The notes under the pieces are model-generated. The model saw only the letters and a list, made by a program, of their open reading frames with translations, did no database searches and was not told the origin of the DNA. Shown here in pieces: positions 1 to 10,746 of a DNA stretch of 64,000 nucleotides. Within the stretch, counting starts at the first letter, position 1; each line of letters starts with the position of its first letter. Origin of the DNA: Silene conica. Its lineage: Eukaryota; Streptophyta; Magnoliopsida; Caryophyllales; Caryophyllaceae. The position numbers and the translations under genes were made by a program. The stretch lies in NCBI GenBank assembly GCA_029255685.2, contig CM055311.2:62318048-62382047 (forward strand), written 5' to 3'.

Positions 1-1459
1 AGATAGCTCCATTCTGTATGAGCTGTTTTACGCATTTCTCATTTATATGTCCCATACGACAATGCCATAGGTAAGTTTGATCTTTGTCACCTACCTTTAA
101 TCTCTTGTTATTCACATGTAATATCTCGGTGGTTTGATCTAAAACATAAATTCCATTCATGTAAACTGCCTTGCCATAAATCATATTGTGTAATGAGAAA
201 ATACAACTGTTATTTTCTATTACAAATGAAAAACCAAGTTTGTCAAGTGCAGAAACTGAAATAATGTTTTTGGATAAACTAGGAACATAATAACAATTAT
301 ATAAAGATAACTCGAATCCACTTGGAAGCTGGATCACGTATGTTCCCCTCGAGACTGCAGCAACACGTGCTCCATTCCCGACACGCAGGTCAACCTCACC
401 CTTGATGAGGGGTTCTTGGTTTCGGAGGCCCTGCACATGATTACATAGATGAGAACTACAACCAGTATCTAGTACCCAAGTTCCGTAACTTGCATGGTTA
501 ATCTCAATCATGTGAATAAAAGAAGAAGAAGACATACCAACAGGAATAACGCGGCCTGCTTTAATGTCCTCCCGATACACGGGGCATGTGCGCCTCCAAT
601 GCCCGGTCTTATGGCAATGGTGGCATTCCATGCTTGTATCCTTGCTCTTTGTCTTGCCCTATGAGTTTCTCGACTCACCTGGCCCACTCTTAGTAAATCC
701 TGGTTTCTTGAACCTGGGCTTACCTACCGCTAGGTCGCCCTGAGCTTTAGCTTTCCCCTTACCCTTACCCTTGCTGGAGATCATGAGACCATCCTGCTTC
801 ACGCTCCCATTTAATTTCAGGTCCTTCTCGGTCTGTACGAGAAGGGAGTGGAGCTCATGAGGAGTCTTCTTCATGTCGTTCATGTAATAGTTGGCCCTGA
901 AGAGGGCGAACCCATCATGAAGCGAATGAAGCATTCGATCAACGATTATTTTCTCACTGATCTTGCAGTTTAGGGTCTCCAGTTTCTCGATGTTCTCAAT
1001 CATGTTGAGAATATGTGGGCTAACAGCTTGGCCCTTCTGGAGTTTCGCCTCAAAGAAGCGACATGTATGCTCATAAGAAACAAATCTCGGAGCTTTCGAG
1101 AATTCGTTAGAGAGCGTGGTGAAAATCTTGTTTGCAACATGGGTGATGAAGCGTCTTTGCAAATTGGATTCCATTGCATAGATGAGTACGTTCTTTATCG
1201 CACCCGCTTCCATGACGAAGTCGCTATGGGCGCGAACTTCGTTAGCTCTAGCTCCAGTTCCTGGGTGTGCCGGAATTGGCTCAGTTAAGTACTTGAGCTT
1301 TCCGTCAGCAATGGCAGCATTCCGTAACGCTGCCTCCCAGTCAGAGAAGTTTGACCCATCATTCCTCAGTCTAGTAGACTGATTCATGGAGTCCATGAAG
1401 GCTTTTAGCCAGGATTCACGTGCTAGTTTGGCACTTGGCATTGAGTCTTCACCAGCCAT
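1..1459 (-). pseudogene. Copia A gag-pol fragment with a nonsense codon
   Basis: The reading frame starts at the ATG at 1459 and gives 266 residues of Copia Gag, nearly identical to the Gag of the copy at 43446. It then meets TAG at 661-659, where the sister copy has CAG (Gln). Beyond the stop, homology continues through the CCHC zinc knuckle, the protease LDTG motif and the start of the GAG-pre-integrase domain to the window edge. I saw no frameshift in this part. The copy cannot make a normal polyprotein unless the stop is read through. Confidence 0.9.
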
Positions 1460-2817
1460 TAGTTATACAGCAGTTTAATTGATCGTGTTCTACACTGAAA
1501 AGAAGATAAAAACAAAACCATATAAGCAACTCATCGTTGTGATTTAAGTCTATTTTAAATTGTATTTAAACTCGTAGACTCATGCATTTATATAATTGAT
1601 CTCCCTCAAGAATTATATAAATGATCCCAAGACTCAATTTCCGTATATTGATAAGCCTACAGCTTGGCTAATTCCACCGTTGGAACTCCTGGTCGATAGA
1701 TTTCCGTAAATCCTATCTATTAGTACATCACAGTCGCTAGATAGTATCGAGTGACCACGATGTTGAGATAAAATAAATCATCTGTTCCCACTTACCCGAC
1801 GTAGAATGGGTCATATTATGCCTACCGACGAAGAAGGGATTCATGGGAGTCTGATTTATAAAGACTATTCTCAATTTTTGGTTATACGAAGAAGACCCTA
1901 TCAACTTTTATTTATCCATTTTAAGTGAACTAATATCTAGCATATACGTGAATGAATGAAATAAAGTGATGGCTTTGCATTTGACATGTGACATCTGTAT
2001 TGTCACAGAAAACTAACGCGTGACCTCTACATGAGTCAGTTTTCAGGCATGTTATAGGTGGTTTGGTTTTTAGGCGGAATATGATGCAAGCTATTATCGA
2101 TGAAAGCATAAAATAAATGCAATAAACGTAAATAAAAGTCCTAGTGTGGCCTATCCTACCAAAATAAACATAAAAACAACTTTGGAATCCACCGTTGGAC
2201 CCTAGAAGCTTGTCTTGATGTTCCATCTTGGTCTTTGCAGCGGGAGTGAGCATCCGGTCTCCGTCTTTGGTCTTCACAAAATTACTAATTTAAATTACAA
2301 ATATAACCCTATTTACATTCAAATTTAAATACAAAAGTAATTACATGGCAAAAACCCAAAACGGAGATACAAGATCTCAAAATTACAAACAAGACTGTGT
2401 CCCATCATTACGGTGACACAATCTTCTAAAGCCACACTAAGTTACAACCGTTTGCAAAAATTAAATACGTTATTGAAATCATTCAAGGCATTCACAAGAC
2501 GATAAATAAAATGAATCAACTAAAATTAAAATTCATTCTTGACACAATACTGTTATTATGATTAACAAATTTTACCAAACCACCCTACGAGATTAAAATT
2601 ATGTGATTATACCGTTTTAATCACTTTAATTTTAATAAAATTATAATCCATTATCTTAAACCGTTTTAAAATAATATGTATCACGCGAGAGTGAACCGTT
2701 TCACAAAAATAATATACTATTTCCGTATATAGCATAGCCAAGGGAAAATAAAACAAGTTATTTTCGAAAAATAAAACGCCTGTGTACAGTAACGTGGTCG
2801 ATCGACCTCACCACAAG

Positions 2818-4271
2818 TGACACCCGTCGTTGAGGGGTGCCAAAGATAAGATTTATAAAACCTCAGCTTAAAGGCCTTAAACTTAGATAGGATAAGTCAA
2901 GGGTCGAACCACAGAGAGACAAGGTTAATTATGTTTGCGAATTTAAAGTCTATTACAAGTAACCAAAAAAAGGGGTTTTGATTTGATGATTTAAACTAAT
3001 AACTAAAAGGACAAAATAAACAAGAGAAATAAAACAAAGTAAAAAGGAGATTAGGAACTTTGGTTCCCCATGGTTAAAACAAGTCAATGAAAGATAAAAT
3101 AACCAAATAACACAATCCCAAGGAACAAAGAATAAACCTTTAGGTCAATATTCTACCCAATCCTTACGGTCTTAGGGTTTCTAGAAAAGCACTAAACTTT
3201 CGTTCAAGGGCAATCCCAAAGTTGTTGTTAAACTAATCCTAATAATCTTTCAATCTTAAGGATTAGTTCACCAACAACAATGGGGGATTGGTAATTCAAT
3301 CATTAAACTATCAAAATCAAATTTTTACCATGGTTCCCCTAATTCCTAATCACAAGAATTAGCTATGCATACTTCTAATTATGAAACTAACAATAACTAA
3401 GAACATCGAAGGAATCAACATAATTAAAGATGACAATAAAAGGGAAAACATGAATTAAGAAACAACAATAAGATGAATAACAAGATTAAATTAAAAGGGA
3501 AGATTGAATTGTAGCAAACTTACAACTTAATTGGAAAATCTAAGAACAAAGATGGAAGCTTGGTAAAACTTCTCTCTAACAATGGAGTTTTTATTAAAGT
3601 GGCTGCTTGACCTAATTTTAGAGTTTAGGTCTCCTTAAATAAGTTCTAATTACAAGATTAGGAGCAAAGCCCGAAATAAAAATCGCGGAAACACAGTGGG
3701 TCGGTCGGTCGACCCACTTTTTGGGTCGGTCGACCTCCTAATGACCTAATAAATTGATTGGGCATTTCGCGGAAACTTCTGGGTCTTTGCTGTGGTCGGT
3801 CGACCTACTTTGTGGGTCGGTCGACCTGGTTGTCGGGACTGCAGCGCGCGTCGATCTTAAAACAGCCGCCATTTCTTCGTTACTTATCGTAATCAAGCGA
3901 TTCTTGCGGCGTTGGAAAGCTAAGAAGATAAGCTTTCACCTCCAACTGGAATCACTCCATTATCAGCTCTAGAACTCGAGATATAGCCATTTGAAACAGG
4001 CTGTTATGTCGTGGATTGATTCTTTGCTTGTTAAAGCTATCTTTAGGCCTTGAAATGTGCGCTAGGCTTCGTTCTTTTTTGTCCTTATTCATGAAAAAGT
4101 TCCGAGGGCATAAATTTGGTATAAAATCGTCCCTTTTCCGCATAAATCTGCAAAAGATCATAAAAATACGAAAGTAGACAATTGTTGGGAAATAAATGCT
4201 AAAACATCGTAAATGAGCTCTAAAATGCGTGTGAAAATAGATGTAAAACATCATAAAATAGACACGCATCA
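2818..4271 (-). mobile_element. Solo Gypsy (Athila-like) LTR inside Copia A leader
   Basis: On the minus strand it begins TGATGCGTGTC and ends GACGGGTGTCA. These match the ends of the Gypsy LTRs at 18837-20381 and 25368-26912 (TGATACGTGTC...GACGGGCATCA). The 5-bp duplication ACAAG flanks it at 2813-2817 and 4272-4276. There is no internal region, so it is a solo LTR left by recombination. It is 1454 bp against 1545 bp for the complete element and clearly diverged, so it is a related but older family member. Confidence 0.93.
3703..3826. repeat. Two 21-bp-spaced palindrome pairs in the solo Gypsy LTR
   Basis: GGTCGGTCGACC occurs at 3703 and 3724, and again at 3794 and 3815. Both pairs have 9-bp spacers (CACTTTTTG and TACTTTGTG). 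They occupy roughly the same part of the LTR as the pairs in the young Gypsy element. Confidence 0.92.
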
Positions 4272-4709
4272 ACAAGGTCGACCGACCATCTGCCAGTCAA
4301 AAACAGACTTCCTGTAACAGCACCAGGTCGACCGACCTATTAACCAGGTCGACCGACCTTCAAACTGGAAAAACGAGTTTCTGAAAACCGCAAAACGCTG
4401 CACTTTTAAAATCAAAAACAAGTTTTTAACTTTTGATTTAAAACGTGTAAATCAAATTAAACAACAAGGATTCACATATTGCTAAAAATATCGATTAATT
4501 AACAATATGTAAACAAGAATCGAAAACAAGATCGATTACTCACAAAAAGAAAACTGTCGAAACAGAAAACTTACGCAGGAGCCGGTCGACCGACCGCAAC
4601 AAGAGGTCGATCGACCCACACGGCGACAGAAAACGAATTTCAAAATTTTTAAACAAAACTTATGAAAAACACAAAAGTAAAATTTCGTGGCCTTGGCTCT
4701 GATACCACT

Positions 4710-5700
4710 TGTGGGGAATAAAGCATGTATTCGCCCTAAAACATGAAGGATTATAACGAATTTTACAGTTGTGAATTATGGTCATAAGATAATTAAAAAC
4801 ATGAAAAAGAATACAACCTTGGGTCCTTGCTTGAATAGGCCTAAGAACAGGAATTAAAGTAAATTCCCTCCTATAACTTGCACCCAAGACTTAGTATGAG
4901 ATGATGCCGCGTGTGCTAGAAATACCCTCTAATTGCCTTGCAATATGGGGAGAGCTTTTGTGAGTTTTGATGTGAAATCTGGGATTTTGGGAGGAGGATG
5001 CTCTCAAAACCCTAATACTATGAAATATGAATTACCAGTGATTGACAAAAGGAGAATAACTCTCCTTTTGTATACATGGTCGGCCGAACGGGTATAGGGT
5101 AAGGGTGGGCTTTTTTCCACTCTTACCTTATTCCTTTGCGTGATTCGACCCGTTTGCTAATAATATAATTCGTGGGTTTTATTTATAAATCGCATATATG
5201 TTATCAGATATTAATGCAGTCGATGCATTAATATGGTCTGATAAAATTACGATATTGTATAATTACCCAAATTAATATAACTGTTTATATTAATACGCGA
5301 ATACAATATTTAATTGAATATTACCGTTTATATTTAATTTACGAATTAATCATGTAATCCATGTTAGCTAAAATTATTTAATCCGTATTAAATAATAATC
5401 TCAACATCTTATTGACTAATTTAATAGTCAATACCTCTGACTAACTGTTTAGTCGTATCCGGCATAAATGTGACTGTATTTTCATACCTTCACATCTCTC
5501 AAACGTGTCCTATAGGTGTGACGTATAGGGACCAGTTGATCACCGCCATCCGTATGACAATAACGTCAAACTTATCTAGCAAGCCAACCGTTATTGATAA
5601 ACGTGGATCAACTGATAATAATACTGAAGTATGCCCTTGTGATCCTTTTAAGAGATTTAGTAAGTTATTGTACTAACTGTCAAGGACACCAGCCCCAACA
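4710..5700 (-). repeat. 5' LTR of Copia A
   Basis: 991 bp. On the minus strand it begins TGTTGGGGCTGG (5700) and ends CCCCACA (4710), the same termini as the two LTRs of Copia B. The primer binding site follows at once. It is visibly more diverged from the Copia B LTRs than those are from each other. It lies 282 bp upstream of the U2AF35 start codon, pointing away from the gene. Confidence 0.93.
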
Positions 5701-5982
5701 GATGTATAGAAGAGGTCTAACCGACAAGGGCAATTAGAAGTTAGAAGAAGGAGAGAAATTTGAGGAAATTAATTAGAGGCCGAACCAAATACGGAGTTGT
5801 AGGCTTGTAGGCTGTAGCATCGCCGACTGAACTAACGCAAACAATAATACTCCGTAGTTATTAAGATTAAGCCCGACACTATTCAACTCAACTCAAATCT
5901 CCTCCAGAATTCAGAAACGTAAACACCAGAACAAACACATCAGAGAAAAACAAAACACCAGAGAGAAGCGATTGTTGTAACA
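5701..5982 (+). promoter_or_regulatory. U2AF35 proximal promoter and 5' UTR
   Basis: Only 282 bp separate the Copia A LTR from the U2AF35 ATG, so the remaining host promoter and 5' UTR must fit here unless transcription starts within the LTR. The last 100 bases are A- and C-rich, like a plant 5' UTR. I do not see a convincing TATA box. The transcription start cannot be fixed from sequence alone. Confidence 0.5.
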
Positions 5983-8900
5983 ATGGCGGAACACTTAGCA
6001 TCCATATTCGGGACTGAAAAGGACAGAGTTAACTGCCCCTTCTACTTCAAAATAGGCGCCTGTCGTCACGGTGACCGTTGTGCGCGTCTCCATACCAAGC
6101 CCACCATCAGCCCAACCCTAGTCCTATCCAACATGTACCAGCGTCCCGATATGATCACTCCCGGCATTGACTCTCTCGGCGCACCCCTTGACCCTCGTCA
6201 AGTTCAACAACACTTCGAGGTTCTCTCTCCTTTCCTTTTCTATCTTATTCCCTTATATTCTCTCTTTGTTTTTTTATTTTTAATTACTATCATTCATTCA
6301 TCGATTTAATGGAGATTATAAGTTTTAATGAATTTCGCTCAGTTTCATCACTTCTGTTCGATTTCGTTGCGTAGTTAGGGTTTCGTGGTTTAGCGTTCGT
6401 CTTGTGAATGCTCTATTGCTGTTGTGTGTTAATTTGCGGCCCAAACATGTCGAATCAGAATGCTCAACAGATTAGTTTAAAGCTATTATGTTGTTATTGT
6501 TGTTTATCTCATGAATGCTCAATTCGTGATTTTATACCTATTTTTGCATTTCTGCTCTTGTTTTCTGTTTCGTGTCTTCATTTGGGGCTAAACATGCCAT
6601 GAATCAGAAATTTAGGATGTTCAATTCATGATGTCATAGCTAATGTTGTTTAATTCATGATATGGTGCATATTAGCCCCATATCTTTCTAATAGTGCAAA
6701 TTAACCCCACTTCTTACAGCAATTAAACCCAATTGAATAAATTTAAGTTAATTTCTCGTGGAAACGAAATGATGTGGCACCGGAGAGATGCTAAATAACT
6801 AATTTTAAAAAAAAGTTGTGGAGATGCAATCAATTAAGAATAAGAAGATAATTTCTGTACAAATCCAGCTGTATCACCAGACAATTCAGGTTTCTCTTCC
6901 CTAATTTCTATAATTACTGATTGTTTTTACGGTTGCTATTGTAAATTATGAATGATTTATCGCAATTTAGTTACACTTGATATTTTCCAAGTGAAGTATG
7001 TGACGGTAGAAATTTTAGTTTCTGGGGTTTTGGGGGGTTTAATTAATAGAGTATTGAAGTAATTTTATAGCAAAAAAAACAAAAGGCTGGAATGAGATTG
7101 AAATACGTAAGAGACCAACTCATCGGAGTTATGTTAGAGATGAATTTTGTTTCTTAATGAATCTTAGTCATCCATTTAGGATTAACTGTTAGTGGTAGTC
7201 AATATGAAAATGGTGGAAGAGAGTAGAAAATGGAGACATGGTGAAAAAGAGAGAGGAGGAAGAGAGTATAAAATGGCGGAAGAGAGTAGCACTGTAGCCT
7301 GTAGGTAATGGTAAGTAACGTGTACTTTTTTCAATCTTAGTCATCTTTCCGGTGCCACATCATTTCGTTTCCGGCGAGAAATTAAATTAAATTTATTCAA
7401 TTGGGTTTAATTGCACATTCAGGGTAAGTAGTTGGGTTAATTTGCACTATTAGAAAGATATGGGGCTAATATGCACGTAGTGACAAACGTATGGGGCTTA
7501 TTTGCCACTTCCCTGCTTCTGTTTTGTATGTTGATTTGTTGCCTATACATATCATGAATCAGAATGTTTCGATGATACTTTGGATAACATTTAGCTATTG
7601 ACTGATTCAGATGTTCAACATTAGTAATGTTTTAGAGTTTAACGATGATACTACTGAATCACGAGATATCGTCGAATTTATGTTATGTTACTTTCTATGC
7701 TTATTTAATTTCAACCATAACAATAGACTTAAATTATAATGTCATGGCTTGTCTTTCCCTTTGTTTTTTGTTCATTTTATCGTCTCATTATTGTTGTGAT
7801 AATATTTGTTAGTTCAATGTTGTAACAATCTATGGATCGAATTGGCAAGCATTGCTGGCAGTAATTGGTTCATTGATACTGATTCATGATCTGGTGCATT
7901 TTTTTGTGATGCTATGCTGCTTTTCGTGCTACTATTGTTTCACTTGTTATTCCCTAATGTGATGTTATTTTGTATGTTTGCTAATGTTCAATAATATTTG
8001 GATCGGATTTTCTGATGTCGCTAACTGCTATAGATCATTACATGGATAGATGTTTTTTGGAATGTATAACTGAGTGCAAAGCAGTGCTGCTGAGTGATGT
8101 GATCTTTCAAATTTTTGAGGGAGTTTGTGAGACTCTTTCCATTTGTAGTCCTAAGGAAATCCACTAATCAACTCACGTGATGTTTTCGTTGTTTAGTACT
8201 GTAGTAATTTGAATCTAAAGTTTTATCTGATGTTTTTTCCTTAATATTTGTTGCTGAATATGTTATATCGTGGTTCACTGTTTTGAAGCCATATGAGCAT
8301 TGGATTTCTGTGGCTGTAGTTATTTCTGTTTAGTCGATGAGAGAACCAAAGTTATATTATGTTTATGTCCCATTTATATATTTAATTCGCTCCTGTAGGA
8401 CGAGGGTGTGGGGATCTCAGTGCCATTTTATTTTCTAAGATGCTTGATACGGATTTGTTTGCCTTTTAAAAAAAATTAAAACAAGAGAAAAACTTGTATC
8501 CTTGGATGAGAATATTTCCAGGTTATATTTGTTATGGAGTATTTTTTTTGATAACCTAATGAAACTAGATTAATCGAAATCAACCAATAACATCCTCGCG
8601 GATGTGAGCGGTAAAAGAAAGCGGAAAACTTTCAATATACCATTGGAATCATAAAACATCCAAAGTTCCCGAACTTACAAAAATATAAGACAATAATCCC
8701 ACATAACAAGGGGGAAAAAGAAAACCTAAAATTTCAAAATAAAGAAACTAGATCTGCTAATGATCTTTTAGAAGTACCAAATGTCTATCACCATTAGTGA
8801 CACTTTGAAGAGGTCAAAGATGGAGGCTGGATAAGTGGCTAAAGTATCACATGGGAATGACAAGACTAGCTTTCAAGATCAGAGAAACAGATGAGAAATC

Positions 8901-10746
8901 TAAACATTAATGGAGTTAAATATTATACTGATAAATTTCAAATCTTTGGAAAGATTAATGGATTTAGATATTTCCAATAATAATATTGTTCAACTTTAAT
9001 CAATGCATTAGAAAAAGACTCAAAAAATTCTATTTACATTCTTGATTTAACCCCCATTCTTTAAGATAAATGACTTAAGAAAGCTCTTTTAGGCTAAAAT
9101 GGACAGCAAAAAGAGTCAAAACTTATAGGGGGTAAAAATCAAGAATATTAAACTGAATAAATTTCTATAGAAATGAAGAGCTAGATGGGGAAGGAAGCCA
9201 AGAAGGAAATATAAGACATTCAACACCCATATTTCTATTTTGGGTTTGTTTTTCTTTTAGAAGACTTTCTCCCTCAAAATTATTTAGAGAGAGTTTTTAG
9301 TATGTTATTGAGTATGTTTAGTTGCTGATTGACCATGACAAAATTAACATTCTAATTTCTCTCTAACTTATGACACTTCTTTCGCCAACTCCTTATTGCG
9401 ACATATATGTTATCACGTTGTGCTAGGTTTTTGGTGTTTTGAATTCTTCTAGCTTTATGCATTTGGTGTCCCCACCTCTCTCCAATTTGATGTTAACCTT
9501 CTTTTCTGTTTCTTTTAATAAAAAAACTTGCTCTTTAGAGAGGCATAGGTGCAGGTTCATTGAGCTATTACCAAATTGCATTGAGGGTCGCACTATAGCA
9601 ATCTACTTGTTAGCATTCTTTATAATTAAGAGTATTTGTTGCACAAATTTTTCTTTTTATGGTATTATAAGTTTGTTTGTGCTTTGAATGTCCCTTAATG
9701 CAGGAGGCATGTGCTTCATGCCTCATTTGCTGTGGGCTCTTGTCACCTCGGTGGTCCCTGCACCTTTAAAACTAAGCTGATACCAGAAAGTAAAAGCCAT
9801 GATTTTTTTTCTTTTTGCGCTTTGATTTTAGATAGTGGAATGTCAACATTGAACTTCTGTTTTTTTAAAATTAGTACCTTTTGTCGCAAGTGTGCTGGCT
9901 TTAAGCTGATAGTGGTGTTGGCTTCATATGACTGATCTATTTCTGGTATTTGCATCTGCAGGATTTCTATGAGGACTTGTTCAAGGAATTTAGCAAGTAT
10001 GGGGAGATTGAGTGTCTCAACATTTGTGACAATTTGTCTGACCACATGGTACACCTTTACTTCTCAATGGATATCGTTCCACTTAACAAATCTTTGGTGT
10101 ATTTTATAGAGGTACTAAGTTACTGACTATTTATTTTCCTCTCATATATTGGCAGGTTGGTAATGTTTATGTCCAATTTAGAGAGGAAGAACAGGCTGGC
10201 GAGGCATTCCGCAACTTGAATGGGAGATTCTATGCTGGTCGTCCAATCATTGTTGACTTCTCTCCTGTGACGGACTTTCGTGAAGCTACATGCAGGCAGT
10301 ATGAGGAGAATGTATGCAATCGTGGAGGCTTATGCAATTTTATGCATTTGAAAAAAATTAGCAGGTAAGCTCTTTCAGATTAGATATTTGAAGGTCTTAA
10401 CTATTTGGAGGATTTATTTTCTAACAAGCTAGTCCTTCTGTTTTTTCGTTTCAGGGAGCTGAGGAGACAGTTGTTCGGGAAACATAGACATAGGCGCAGC
10501 CGTAGTAGAAGCCACAGCCCTGGATCTCGGAACCGAGGGGAGAGACGTGGTGACCGCTCCTCTGGTGGTCGTGGCTATGGTAGACGAGAGGATGATAGAG
10601 GTCAGCGGTACCATGACAAGGGAAGAAGTGCAAGAAGCCCTAGCCCTGTTGGACGGGGTGGTAGAAGGGACAGGATTCCAGTGAGGGAGAACAGTGAGGA
10701 GAGGAGAGCTAAGATTGAGCAATGGAACAGGGAAAAAGAGCAGTGA
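5983..10746 (+). CDS. U2AF35: Splicing factor U2AF small subunit (U2AF35), four coding exons
   Basis: Coding exons are 5983-6219, 9962-10048, 10156-10364 and 10455-10746, all with GT-AG introns; they join to 825 nt, 274 residues plus TGA. The protein recognises the AG of the 3' splice site with U2AF65 in the nucleus. In order: CCCH zinc finger 1 (C18, C27, C33, H37); the U2AF-homology RRM (about 45-145), made from exons 1-3; CCCH zinc finger 2 ([19 protein letters not shown]); the RELRR segment; and an Arg/Ser/Gly-rich tail with SRSRSHSP. Length fits plant homologs (about 280-300). Residue 34 in finger 1 is Ala, where the human and Arabidopsis proteins have Ser. The first ATG is used because it gives the invariant [14 protein letters not shown] start. 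Intron 1 is 3.7 kb. Confidence 0.96.
6220..9961 (+). other. U2AF35: U2AF35 intron 1 (3742 bp)
   Basis: A phase-0 intron from the donor after ...CACTTCGAG to an acceptor ending TGCATCTGCAG. It is T-rich and contains a long-TIR element (6665-7476). The stretch 8540-9260 is A-rich with a reversed base bias and may be another old insertion in the opposite direction, but I see no diagnostic ends. Short diverged copies of a CATGAATCAGAATG-type phrase recur near 6450, 6600 and 7555. No coding region is convincing. Confidence 0.85.
6665..7476. mobile_element. Non-autonomous TIR element in U2AF35 intron 1
   Basis: Inverted arms of about 125 bp: the left (6665-6792) begins GTGCATATTAGCCCC and the right (7343-7476) ends GGGGCTAATATGCAC, with further matches inward to a GGTGCCACATCATTTCG segment. 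The centre has no coding capacity. Long arms suggest a Mutator-type element. I could not define a target-site duplication: extra TIR-like sequence (to about 7512) follows the right arm but has no partner on the left. Confidence 0.75.

Larger units (their letters stand above)
2796..4616. repeat. Three 21-bp-spaced palindrome pairs in Copia A leader
   Basis: GGTCG-NN-CGACC sites start at 2796 and 4276, 4326 and 4347, and 4584 and 4605. The last two pairs are exactly 21 bp apart. The first pair is split by the solo LTR; removing the LTR and one copy of its ACAAG duplication restores a 21-bp offset. These are the same kind of pairs as in the leader of Copia B (41726-42096), but most spacers differ. 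Confidence 0.9.
1..5700 (-). mobile_element. Copia LTR retrotransposon A (partial, cut by window edge)
   Basis: Read on the minus strand it runs 5' LTR (5700-4710), primer binding site (4707-4695, matching the tRNA-iMet-type TGGTATCAGAGCC), a leader, gag (from 1459) and the start of pol, which leaves the window at base 1. It is the same family as the complete element at 40643-49337: base 1 corresponds to about 44904 there. The leader is interrupted by a solo Gypsy LTR (2818-4271). The 3' LTR and one flank lie outside the window, so the target-site duplication cannot be checked. Confidence 0.93.

Noticed and set aside
9439-10054. Small frames in the 3' part of U2AF35 intron 1
   Set aside because: They are T-rich intron sequence, and one overlaps the true exon 2 on the other strand.
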